A stretch of 64,000 bases of DNA from an uncultured Pelagibacteraceae bacterium (lineage in GTDB: Bacteria; Pseudomonadota; Alphaproteobacteria; Pelagibacterales; Pelagibacteraceae), in contig CABXOW010000003.1 of the NCBI GenBank assembly GCA_902513955.1, positions 33,820-97,819 of the forward strand, written 5' to 3'. Of the stretch, positions 33,534-41,508 are shown in pieces. Made by a program: the position numbers and the translations under genes. Below the pieces are notes generated by a model that ran no database searches, was not told where the DNA came from, and saw nothing but the letters and a program-made list of their open reading frames with translations. Positions within the stretch are counted from its first letter, which is position 1. The number at the start of each line of letters is the position of its first letter.

Positions 33534-33610
33534 GGGCCTGTAGCTCAGTTGGTTAGAGCAGTACACTCATAATGTATTGGTCCCAGGTTCGAGTCCTGGC
33601 GGGCCCACCA
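33534..33610 (+). tRNA. tRNA with CAT anticodon (Met, or Ile2 if modified)
   Basis: A complete 77-base tRNA with CCA: acceptor GGGCCTG/CGGGCCC, anticodon loop CTCATAA (CAT), T-arm CCAGG-TTCGAGT-CCTGG. Elongator Met and lysidine-modified Ile2 both carry CAT and the sequence alone does not separate them safely. The first 40 bases repeat at 24041. In the island model the 5' half and promoter were supplied by the element. Confidence 0.92.
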
Positions 33611-33619
33611 ACATAAGAA

Positions 33620-34204
33620 TTAGTTTTTTGTAAAATTTTCTAAAGTTTTAAATAAAGCGTTTATGTCACCATCGTTTGAATTTAAAATTGATGCAAACTC
33701 TTCTTTCTGTGTTCTTGCTAAGCTAAGTCCCTCTATTATTAAGTCTCTAATTAGAGGTTCATTAGGATTTTTTGTATAAATTCTCCAATCAATTTTTACT
33801 TCAGGTCTATCAAGTGTACCAATCAACAAACTATTAACAATCGTATAATTTTTATTTAGAACTTTTTTACCTTGGACTTCAATTTTTGGATTAGTGTATT
33901 CAGATAATCTACTAGAAAAACTTTTTAAAAAATAATTTTCAAATAAAACAAAATATGTTTTTTTTTGATTATCATTTAAATTTTTTCTATTTGAACCTAT
34001 GGAGTAATAGCCTATACCTTTTATATCTACAGTTTCTTTAGCTATACGCTTTAGTCCATTTATTTTTTCTTCTTTCGAGATATTTTTTGATAGAATTTCC
34101 GATGCTTTATTGACAGTAGATTGAACAAATACATCTGGTTCAATCGAATAAGCATTATTAAAGCAAAAATTTAATAAAATTATTAGTGTGAGAAATTTTT
34201 TCAT
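33620..34204 (-). CDS. mlaC: Periplasmic phospholipid-binding protein of the Mla system
   Basis: A 194-residue exported protein with a signal peptide (about 1-21) and the MlaC/Ttg2 fold: VNKASEILSK near the start, the central LSEYTNPKIEVQGKKVL, the VDWRIY-like KIDWRIYTK and the C-terminal IRDLIIEGLSLARTQKEEF. MlaC carries phospholipids between MlaA at the outer membrane and the MlaFEDB complex. It follows mlaA on the same strand with a 23-bp gap. It is the first normal gene right of the island. Confidence 0.88.
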   Translation of the reverse strand: MKKFLTLIILLNFCFNNAYSIEPDVFVQSTVNKASEILSKNISKEEKINGLKRIAKETVDIKGIGYYSIGSNRKNLNDNQKKTYFVLFENYFLKSFSSRLSEYTNPKIEVQGKKVLNKNYTIVNSLLIGTLDRPEVKIDWRIYTKNPNEPLIRDLIIEGLSLARTQKEEFASILNSNDGDINALFKTLENFTKN

Positions 34205-34227
34205 ATTAAATTTTTAATATACTTTAA

Positions 34228-35025
34228 TTATTTACTGTCTATCTCTTCCCAGTCCTCTTCATCTTGGTATATAACTTCTACTCTTCCTCTTTGATTGTTC
34301 TTAATTTTATTTTCTCTATCTTGTAAATATAAACTTCTTAGAGAAGCATAAAAGTCTATTGAATTTGTCTCCAGGTTATCAAAAGACTCAAGGTTTTCTG
34401 CTCTAAAATTAATTCCACCTAAAGCTTTTGAGGCTATAAAAACTCCTTCACTTAAAAATTCATTATTTCCATGAATTGATGTATTGTACCATGGGTCTCC
34501 ACCTAACACATTGGCAAAAGAACCCGCCGTATCCCTAAGTGTAGATGGTCCTAGAACTGGTAAGACTACATAACAGCCAGGCCCCATACCCCAAGCACCT
34601 AAAGTTTGACCATAATCTTCTCTTACGTATTTTGGAAAACCCATTTTATTTGCGACATCAATAGTTCCTAGAAGTCCAACAGTTGTATTTACAACTAATC
34701 TTCCAGTGTTTATAATTGCTGTTTTAACATCTCCCTGCAAAATGTTATTAGGTATTGTTATTAGGTTTGATAAGTTTGTCACTGCATTTTTTGTACCTTT
34801 TTGGATTGGATCTGGTAAATTTCTATAACCTTTTGCAATTGGTTTAATAATAGCTTTATCCAAACCTTGGTTAAATGTAAAAGTTGCTCTATTCAATTTT
34901 TCAAAACAATCTTTTATTTCTTTCGGTTCACTTTTATTTAATGCCAATTCACCATCTGATCCAGCGTACGCATTAAAAGCCAATAAAAAGATATAAATTA
35001 TGGCTATTGTTAATTTTTTCAACAT
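34228..35025 (-). CDS. mlaA: MlaA (VacJ) family outer-membrane lipid-transport protein
   Basis: A 265-residue MlaA family protein with CFEKLNRATFTFNQGLDKAI, the VNTTVGLLGTIDVANKMGFP segment and the GQTLGAWGMGPGCYVVLPVL motif, all typical. MlaA removes misplaced phospholipids from the outer leaflet. The signal peptide ends near AYA without a lipobox Cys, so unlike E. coli MlaA it does not look like a lipoprotein. It is upstream of mlaC in the same operon. Confidence 0.92.
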   Translation of the reverse strand: MLKKLTIAIIYIFLLAFNAYAGSDGELALNKSEPKEIKDCFEKLNRATFTFNQGLDKAIIKPIAKGYRNLPDPIQKGTKNAVTNLSNLITIPNNILQGDVKTAIINTGRLVVNTTVGLLGTIDVANKMGFPKYVREDYGQTLGAWGMGPGCYVVLPVLGPSTLRDTAGSFANVLGGDPWYNTSIHGNNEFLSEGVFIASKALGGINFRAENLESFDNLETNSIDFYASLRSLYLQDRENKIKNNQRGRVEVIYQDEEDWEEIDSK

Positions 35026-35129
35026 GATAAATTTATAATATATTAATTAACTTTTGTGAAATAACATTTAATTTAAAAAAATGTCTATAAAGTGTTTATA
35101 AATAGTCTAAATTTATACTCAAATCGATT

Positions 35130-35867
35130 ATGGATACAACTCTGAATTATTCTCCAAACTTTGAGATAAAAAAAAGAAAAGTAAAACAAATTAAGTTCAT
35201 TATTTTTCATTACACAGGCATGAAAAAGGAATCAGAAGCAATAGAAAGACTGATAAGCATGAGGTCAAAAGTAAGCAGTCATTATTTAATCAGATACAAT
35301 GGAGAAATAGTTATAATGGTACCAGACTTATACGAAGCTTGGCATGCCGGGGTATCATCATGGAAAAATTTGAAATCTTTAAATAAGCACTCAATTGGAA
35401 TTGAAATAAGTAATCCCGGTCATGAATATAATTATAAAAAATTTTCTAAAAAACAAATTCAATCTTTAAAAAAACTAAGTCAATTTTTAATTAAAAAATA
35501 TAAGATTAATGAAAAAAATATTTTGGGTCATTCTGATATTTCACCAACAAGAAAAAAAGATCCTGGTGAAAAATTTCCTTGGAAATATTTAGCTAAATTT
35601 GGAATTGGTAAGTGGCATTCATTATCACAGAAAACCCTTTTAAAAAATAGAAGAAAAGAAATAAGTCTTATAGATAAAAATTTTTTTTTTAACAATCTAT
35701 CAAGAATTGGATATTCAATTAAAAGTCCGATAAAACTTAAAAAAGATAAATTTTTAAATCTTATAACTATTGCTTTTCAAAGAAGATTTAGACAAGAATT
35801 GATTAATGGCATAATTGACCAAGAATGTTTGCTTATAAGTCAAAATTTAACAAAAAAATTGAAATAA
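35130..35867 (+). CDS. N-acetylmuramoyl-L-alanine amidase (amidase_2 type)
   Basis: A 245-residue amidase of the AmpD/AmiD group cutting the glycan-peptide bond of peptidoglycan. The zinc site is formed by the His in IIFHYTGM near residue 29, the His in ILGHSDISP near 134, and an Asp in KKDPGEKFPW near 145. No signal peptide is seen, so it may act on cytoplasmic recycling products like AmpD, or be exported by other means. The C-terminal 80 residues look like a degenerate peptidoglycan-binding helix bundle. Confidence 0.85.
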   Translation: MDTTLNYSPNFEIKKRKVKQIKFIIFHYTGMKKESEAIERLISMRSKVSSHYLIRYNGEIVIMVPDLYEAWHAGVSSWKNLKSLNKHSIGIEISNPGHEYNYKKFSKKQIQSLKKLSQFLIKKYKINEKNILGHSDISPTRKKDPGEKFPWKYLAKFGIGKWHSLSQKTLLKNRRKEISLIDKNFFFNNLSRIGYSIKSPIKLKKDKFLNLITIAFQRRFRQELINGIIDQECLLISQNLTKKLK

Positions 35868-35906
35868 ATTTTCTTGCAGTTTTATAGTTTAGTAATAAAT
35901 TGCTAA

Positions 35907-36261
35907 TGCTAGATAAATGATTTATCGCTTTAATTTATTAAAGAGGAAAGTCCGGGCTCCACAAGGATACAGTGCCAGATAACACCTGGCGGGGGTAACC
36001 CTAGGGATAGTGCCACAGAAAATAAACCGCCATAACATGGTAAGGGTGAAAAGGTGTGGTAAGAGCACACCGGTTCTATTGGTAACAATGAACGCTGGAA
36101 AACCCCACTGGGAGCAAGACTAAGTAGAGATGACATTGTTGAAAAACTAAAAGCCATCCTTGGCTAGTCATCAGGGTTAGTTGCTTGAGCTTAAGAGTGA
36201 TCTTAAGCCTAGACAAATGATAAGTTTAAATGACAGAACCCGGCTTATAGTTTATCTGGCA
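35907..36261 (+). ncRNA. rnpB: RNase P RNA
   Basis: The M1-type RNA that processes tRNA 5' ends. Conserved blocks are GAGGAAAGTCCGGGCTCC near the 5' end, the ACAGAAAATAAACCGCC block, GGTAAGGGTGAAAAGGTG and, near the 3' end, GACAGAACCCGGCTTATAG. The terminal helix pairs TGCTAGATAAA (35907-35917) with TTTATCTGGCA (36251-36261), which sets the ends within a few bases. Confidence 0.95.
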
Positions 36262-36464
36262 CTTCACATTTTAAAAATAAAAAAAACAATAACAATTTGA
36301 AAAATTATTCCAGCTTAAAGTATAAATTTAAATAGAGCATGAATAAGCATTCTCATTAGTTGAGCTGCTGTATAAAGAAAAAAATCATCTATTATTAATT
36401 ATTATATCAATTTTATGTAAATTTTACCTATCAAAGCAGCTTAAATTTAGTTCATAATCAATGT

Positions 36465-36493
36465 TTGACTATTATTTTAAATACCCATATATT
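36465..36493 (+). promoter_or_regulatory. Sigma-70 promoter of the mraZ-ftsZ cluster
   Basis: TTGACT (36465-36470), a 17-bp spacer and TATATT (36488-36493) form a near-consensus promoter 43 bp before the mraZ ATG. The -10 lies inside the MraZ repeats. The 200 bp before it, up to rnpB, hold nothing else I recognise. Confidence 0.8.
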
Positions 36494-36507
36494 CCCATAT
36501 ATTCCCA
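36483..36507 (-). promoter_or_regulatory. MraZ operator (three TGGG repeats)
   Basis: On the minus strand there are three TGGG[AT] repeats at exact 10-bp intervals (plus-strand ACCCA 36483-36487, TCCCA 36493-36497, TCCCA 36503-36507). MraZ is known to bind TGGGN repeats with five-base spacers ahead of its own gene. They overlap the -10 box, so MraZ would repress the division cluster. Confidence 0.85.
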
Positions 36508-36535
36508 ATTATGGAATTTATGAATTTAAAAATAT

Positions 36536-36991
36536 ATGTTTTTATCTACTTACGAGAACAAATTAGACAAAAAAGGGAGAGTGTCTGTGCCTGCTAGCTT
36601 CAGGTCACATTTGTCAAACTTAGGTTACAACGGTGTTATTTGTTATCCATCTTTTAATAATTCATCTATAGAAGCTTGTTCTCAAGATAGAATTGAAAAA
36701 ATTTCCTCTGCAATTGAGTCTTTAAATCCTTTTGAAGAAAAAAGAGATTATTTTGCAACATCAATATTAGCAGAAAGTACAAATTTACAATTTGATAGTG
36801 AAGGTAGAATTTCATTGTCATTAAAATTATTAAAGCATGCAAAAATTAGAAATAGCATGTTGTTCGTTGGTCAAGGTCAAACATTTCAAATTTGGGAACC
36901 AACAGCATTTGAAAAATTTAAGGTAACAGCAAGAAAAAAAGCAAATTTAAATCGAGCTAACCTTAAATGGGAGCTTCAACCAAATAAATAA
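36536..36991 (+). CDS. mraZ: Transcriptional regulator MraZ
   Basis: A 151-residue AbrB-fold DNA-binding protein with two MraZ repeats. The first carries [14 protein letters not shown] and the second [12 protein letters not shown], both with the D-x-x-G-R pattern. MraZ rings bind TGGG repeats and repress the division/cell-wall cluster. The three operator repeats lie 29-53 bp upstream of the start codon. ftsZ follows after 14 bp with an AGAGGGG-type ribosome-binding site. Confidence 0.93.
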   Translation: MFLSTYENKLDKKGRVSVPASFRSHLSNLGYNGVICYPSFNNSSIEACSQDRIEKISSAIESLNPFEEKRDYFATSILAESTNLQFDSEGRISLSLKLLKHAKIRNSMLFVGQGQTFQIWEPTAFEKFKVTARKKANLNRANLKWELQPNK

Positions 36992-37005
36992 GAGGGGATA
37001 AAAAG

Positions 37006-38484
37006 ATGACAATTAACTTTAAAACACCAGAAATAAAAGAATTACAACCACGACTTCTAGTAATGGGAGTTGGTGGAGCAGGCGGAAATGCAATTAACGA
37101 AATGATTGAAAATAATCTACAAGGAGTAGAATTTATTGCAGTCAATACTGATGCTCAAGATTTAAAGTTAAGTAAAAGCAAAACAAGAATTCAAATTGGT
37201 TTAAATTTAACTAAAGGTTTAGGTGCTGGTGCCAAATTAGATATTGGTCAAGCAGCTGCTGATGAATCTTTAAATGAAATTGTAAATACTTTGCAAGGTG
37301 CAAATATGGTTTTTATTGCAGCTGGTATGGGTGGTGGAACGGGCACTGGGGCAGCTCATGTCATTGCAAGAGCTGCTAAAGAATTAAATATCTTAACTGT
37401 AGGTGTTGTGACTCTTCCATTTTTATATGAAGGCCCCTCTAGAATGAGAAGAGCGCAACTAGGTTTAGAAGAATTGAGAAAACATGTTGATACAATAATT
37501 GTTATTCCAAATCAAAACTTGTTTAAAATAGCAAATGAACAAACAACATTTGAAGATTCTTTTAATCTTTCAAATAATGTTTTGATGCATGGTGTTCAAA
37601 GTATAACTGATTTGATGGTGAGACCAGGTTTAATCAATCTTGATTTTGCTGATGTTGAAACAGTTATGGCATCTATGGGTAAAGCAATGATGGGCACAGG
37701 TGAAGCCGAAGGAGAAGGTAGAGCTCTTAAAGCTGCAGAGATGGCAGTAAGCAATCCACTGATTGATGACTATACTTTAAAAGGTGCAAAAGGATTGCTG
37801 GTTAATATTACCGGTGGCAAAGATCTTAAACTTTTTGAGGTTGATGAAGCAGTAAATAAAGTAAGAGCTGAGGTAGATCCAGAAGCAGAATTGATTATTG
37901 GTGCAATTACAGACTCAGAACTTGATGGTAAAATGAGAGTTTCAATTGTAGCAACATCATTAGACGGTCAACAACCAGAGACTAAATCAGTGATAAATAT
38001 GGTGCATCGTATACAAAATAGAAACCCAGGGTATTCAGATTTTTCAAATATGGGATCATCAGCATCTTTTAACTTTTCAAATTCAATTTCTAATCCTGTT
38101 TCACATGGTGCTAATGCTCTTAAACTTGATAATGAAATTGTTGAAGAACAAAAACATGAACATTTAAACTCAAATGTTCAAAATGAAGATGTAGTACATA
38201 ACGATAGCATTGAGAGTGAAAGTGTTGTTGAAGATAGTTATGTAAATGAAATGGAAAAATCTTTTACTCAAGAGGCTGTTGAAGCACCTCAAGAACAGAT
38301 AGTAGAAGAAAGTATTGAAGAAGATGTTTCTAACGATCTTAAAGAATTTGGTGTTGATTCAGATGCACCAGATTTATTCAGTTCAGAAACTGAAAATTCA
38401 AATTCAGATGATTTGTTATCCTCAAACAGTGAAGAAGATGATGATCTGGAGATACCAGCATTCCTAAGAAGACAAAAAAATTAA
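37006..38484 (+). CDS. ftsZ: Cell division GTPase FtsZ
   Basis: This 492-residue tubulin homologue forms the Z-ring. The nucleotide loop GVGGAGGNA is at 21-29 and the GTP signature GGGTGTG at 109-115. The C-terminal half has an acidic linker (about 330-475), and the C-terminal peptide [11 protein letters not shown] is conserved. In most alphaproteobacteria ftsZ follows ftsQ and ftsA at the end of the cluster; here it sits right after mraZ, ahead of rsmH. Confidence 0.97.
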   Translation: MTINFKTPEIKELQPRLLVMGVGGAGGNAINEMIENNLQGVEFIAVNTDAQDLKLSKSKTRIQIGLNLTKGLGAGAKLDIGQAAADESLNEIVNTLQGANMVFIAAGMGGGTGTGAAHVIARAAKELNILTVGVVTLPFLYEGPSRMRRAQLGLEELRKHVDTIIVIPNQNLFKIANEQTTFEDSFNLSNNVLMHGVQSITDLMVRPGLINLDFADVETVMASMGKAMMGTGEAEGEGRALKAAEMAVSNPLIDDYTLKGAKGLLVNITGGKDLKLFEVDEAVNKVRAEVDPEAELIIGAITDSELDGKMRVSIVATSLDGQQPETKSVINMVHRIQNRNPGYSDFSNMGSSASFNFSNSISNPVSHGANALKLDNEIVEEQKHEHLNSNVQNEDVVHNDSIESESVVEDSYVNEMEKSFTQEAVEAPQEQIVEESIEEDVSNDLKEFGVDSDAPDLFSSETENSNSDDLLSSNSEEDDDLEIPAFLRRQKN

Positions 38485-38502
38485 TGGTCTTCAAAGAAAT
38501 AA

Positions 38503-39513
38503 ATGGACGCCACCATAGTATCGGAAGTACAAAAACATTATCCGGTACTGCTAAAAGAAATTATTAGCATTATTTCCCCTCAATATGGTGGCACATTTAT
38601 TGACTGTACTTTTGGTCAAGGTGGTTATTCCAAAAAAATCCTAGAGTTTGAAAATACAAAAGTTATAGCTTTAGATCGTGATATTGAAAGTGAAGTAAAA
38701 GCAAATTTACTAAAAGATAAATTTGAAGAAAGATTTTTTTTTAAAAATATTAAATTTAGTCAACTAAACAATCTAAAACTTAAAAATGAGAATGTTAAAG
38801 GTGTAATATTTGATCTTGGTTATTCTTATACTCAAGTAAAAGATCCTAAAAAAGGATTGTCTTTTCAATCTCAAGGAAGCTTAAATATGCAAATGGGTTT
38901 AAATAATTATTCAGCTGAAGATGTGATAAATAATCTGGATGAAAAAGAGTTAGATAAGATATTCAAATTTTTTGGAGAAGAAAAAGAAAGTAAGTTTATT
39001 GCTAGAAATATTGTTAAGGAGAGATTAATAAATAAGATAGATACTCAAACGTTAGTTGAGATCATAGAAAAAACAAAAAGAAAAAAAAACTTTAAAGTTC
39101 ATAGTGCTACTAAAGTTTTTCAAGCTTTAAGAATTTTAGTTAATAAAGAAATAAGCGAATTAATTTTTGGTCTTATTAATGCAACTAAAGTTTTAAAAAA
39201 AGATGGAGTACTTGCTGTAGTTACATTTCATTCACTAGAAGATAAAATTGTTAAATATTTTTTTAAAAGTCTTTCTGAAAAAAAAAGTATTTCTAGATAT
39301 GCGCCTATTACAGAACAGGCAGAACCATTGCTCAAATTAAATGAAAAAAAAGCAATTGTGCCCTCAAATAAAGAAATAAAAGAAAATTTACCCTCAAGAT
39401 CAGCAAAGCTTAGATATGTAATTAAAAAAACTGATTTTTATAATTTTAAAACTGACATTCTAGATCAATTTAACTATCTGATCGAGATTGAAAATTTTGG
39501 TGACAAACTGTGA
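38503..39513 (+). CDS. rsmH: 16S rRNA (cytosine-1402-N4)-methyltransferase
   Basis: A 336-residue MraW/RsmH protein. [10 protein letters not shown] at the start, the SAM motif [16 protein letters not shown], the segment [22 protein letters not shown], and the C-terminal [16 protein letters not shown] are family hallmarks. It methylates the P-site cytosine C1402 of 16S rRNA and is normally next to mraZ; here ftsZ is between them. Its stop overlaps the next start (GTGA). Confidence 0.95.
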   Translation: MDATIVSEVQKHYPVLLKEIISIISPQYGGTFIDCTFGQGGYSKKILEFENTKVIALDRDIESEVKANLLKDKFEERFFFKNIKFSQLNNLKLKNENVKGVIFDLGYSYTQVKDPKKGLSFQSQGSLNMQMGLNNYSAEDVINNLDEKELDKIFKFFGEEKESKFIARNIVKERLINKIDTQTLVEIIEKTKRKKNFKVHSATKVFQALRILVNKEISELIFGLINATKVLKKDGVLAVVTFHSLEDKIVKYFFKSLSEKKSISRYAPITEQAEPLLKLNEKKAIVPSNKEIKENLPSRSAKLRYVIKKTDFYNFKTDILDQFNYLIEIENFGDKL

Positions 39514-39815
39514 AAAAAATTGTCTTGGTATTAATTATTTTTTCATTAATTTTATCAACAGCAATAGTTAAAAATTCAGCAAAAAAAAATGAAGATGAAA
39601 TTTTTACAGTAAAAGAAAATTTAAGAATCTTAAATTCAGAATTTGAAAAGACTAAATTAGAACATGATTACCTAACTTCATCAGATAAATTATTGGAATT
39701 TCAATCATTATATTTTGAAAATGATTTAGAACAAAAAAAAATTGAAAATATAAAAGTTTTTAAAACTACTAAAAGAGACAATAAGATTCAAAATTTAAAA
39801 ATAATTAAAGATTAA
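39510..39815 (+). CDS. ftsL: FtsL-like division protein
   Basis: A 101-residue protein starting at GTG with an N-terminal membrane span (about 3-19) and then a coiled-coil part (about 27-85). The size, topology and position between rsmH and ftsI are those of FtsL, which bridges FtsQ/FtsB and FtsW/FtsI. Sequence identity in FtsL is low everywhere, so the call rests on context and topology. Both neighbours overlap it by a few bases. Confidence 0.72.
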   Translation: MKKIVLVLIIFSLILSTAIVKNSAKKNEDEIFTVKENLRILNSEFEKTKLEHDYLTSSDKLLEFQSLYFENDLEQKKIENIKVFKTTKRDNKIQNLKIIKD

Positions 39816-41506
39816 TGGAAAAATTAAGATCTAAAATCATAATTGAAGATTATAAAAATAATTTTGTTTATAAAAAAAATGATACAAATTTAAATATACA
39901 ATTTAACAGAGTAGCATTTATATTTTTCATTTTTTTTATTATTCATCTTATCTATACTATTCATTTAATCCATCTTGGGTCACGTAAACCTAAATTAGAA
40001 ATGACTGATAACTTTTCTACTTTAAGTAATAAACTCTATAGAGCTGACATAACAGATATAAATGGTAATTATTTAGCTAAAACTGTTAAATCAATTGATA
40101 TAGGCATAAAGACTTCAGAAGTAATTGATAAGAAAAAACTTTTATTGAGTTTAAAAATTATCTTTCCCAATAAAGATTTTAATAAGATTGAAAAAAAATT
40201 AAATCAAAAGAAATATTTCTATTTAGAAAAAAAAATTTCTGAAGAAAACTATGAAAAAATAATGAAACTTGGAGATAAGTCTATTAAACCTGAGGAGAAG
40301 GTTTTAAGAATTTATCCCCAAAAAAATCTTTTTAGTCATATTATTGGTCAAATAGATGATGACAATAATGGAATTTCAGGTCTTGAAAAATCTTTTGACA
40401 AAATTTTAAGAAAAATAAAAAAACCTATAAAACTTACAGTAGATAAAGATATACAGTTTTTAGTACGTAAAGAATTAATCAAATATCAAGAAATTTTTAA
40501 AAGCAAAGGTAGTGCAGCAATATTAATGAATGTAAATAATGGGAATATAGTTTCACTTATTTCATTGCCTGATTTTAATCCAAATGAAAGACAGAATATA
40601 ACTGATGTTAATTTTATCAATAGGGTTACTAAAGGAACTTATGAGCTTGGCTCAGTTTTCAAACCATTAACATTTGCAAGTGCCCTAAATGAGGATTTAA
40701 TAAAACCAGAGACTGAATTTTTAGATTTACCAAAATCCATTCGTTGTGACAAACATAGGATAGGAGAATATGACAATAAAATTCCTTCAGATTTAACAGC
40801 CGAACAAATTTTAATTAGATCTGGAAACATTGGCTCAGTTAGAATTGCCCAACTAATTGGGCCAGAAAAACACAAGTCATTTTTAGAAAAAGTAGGTGTA
40901 TTAAGTTCTATTGATTTTGATATTGATGAAGTGGCTCCACAAAAAGATTATAATTTTGGGAAATGTAAATTAGCTACAGCCTCATTTGGTCACGGTGTTG
41001 CAACTACAATTTTACAGTTAGCAAAAGGTTATGCAGTAATATCTAATGGAGGTTATGATGTTAAACCAACTTTAATTAATAAAAATTCTGAAAATAAAGA
41101 AAAAGGAAATAGATTAATTAACAAAGGAGTTTCTGAACAAGTCGTTACGGCTTTAAGAAAAATTGTTAATACAGAAGAAGGTACAGCAAAATTTGCTAAT
41201 GTGCCAAACTACGAAATTGGTGGTAAAACTGGAACTGCAGATCAACCAAAGGATGGTTCTTATTCTGAAGCTAAAATAAATACGTTTGCTTCAATATTTC
41301 CAACATCAAATCCACAATATGTGTTTATAGTTATGTTAGACACACCACAAAAAGCAAAAGATTATTATTATAAATATAGACATCAAAAAGGTGGCTGGAA
41401 GGGAACCTTATATAATACAGCAGGATGGACTTCAGTAGAGGTAGTTGGAAAAATAATGGATAAAATTGGGCCTATTTTAGCCACAAAATATCTAGAAATT
41501 AATTAA
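39815..41506 (+). CDS. ftsI: Septal peptidoglycan transpeptidase FtsI (PBP3)
   Basis: A 563-residue class B PBP. A membrane anchor lies at about 30-51, the dimerisation part at 60-210 and the transpeptidase domain after it. Active-site motifs are SVFK in ELGSVFKPLTF, SGN in IRSGNIGS and KTGT in GGKTGTADQP. It cross-links septal wall together with FtsW. It begins in the stop of ftsL (TAATG) and ends two bases before the MurE-MurF gene. Confidence 0.94.
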   Translation: MEKLRSKIIIEDYKNNFVYKKNDTNLNIQFNRVAFIFFIFFIIHLIYTIHLIHLGSRKPKLEMTDNFSTLSNKLYRADITDINGNYLAKTVKSIDIGIKTSEVIDKKKLLLSLKIIFPNKDFNKIEKKLNQKKYFYLEKKISEENYEKIMKLGDKSIKPEEKVLRIYPQKNLFSHIIGQIDDDNNGISGLEKSFDKILRKIKKPIKLTVDKDIQFLVRKELIKYQEIFKSKGSAAILMNVNNGNIVSLISLPDFNPNERQNITDVNFINRVTKGTYELGSVFKPLTFASALNEDLIKPETEFLDLPKSIRCDKHRIGEYDNKIPSDLTAEQILIRSGNIGSVRIAQLIGPEKHKSFLEKVGVLSSIDFDIDEVAPQKDYNFGKCKLATASFGHGVATTILQLAKGYAVISNGGYDVKPTLINKNSENKEKGNRLINKGVSEQVVTALRKIVNTEEGTAKFANVPNYEIGGKTGTADQPKDGSYSEAKINTFASIFPTSNPQYVFIVMLDTPQKAKDYYYKYRHQKGGWKGTLYNTAGWTSVEVVGKIMDKIGPILATKYLEIN

Positions 41507-41508
41507 TT

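Larger units (their letters stand above)
24041..33610. mobile_element. Genomic island in a tRNA-CAT gene
   Basis: The 40 bases at 24041-24080 are identical to the first 40 bases of the tRNA at 33534-33610, and everything between looks foreign to the surrounding housekeeping order. This is the geometry of integration at a tRNA, with the left end keeping the chromosomal 5' half and the right end carrying a complete gene. No integrase, transposase or phage structural gene lies inside, so the element is either decayed, mobilised in trans or moved by homologous recombination. Its cargo is two caspase-like proteins, a trypsin-like protease, an ECF sigma/anti-sigma pair and eight small secreted or membrane proteins. 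Confidence 0.75.

Noticed and set aside
24041..33610. Prophage or CRISPR content in the island
   Set aside because: No capsid, tail, integrase or repeat-spacer array was found; the single holin-like protein belongs to a family not restricted to phages.
35930..36157. Minus-strand ORF of 75 codons
   Set aside because: It lies fully inside the RNase P RNA gene, whose conserved blocks explain the sequence.
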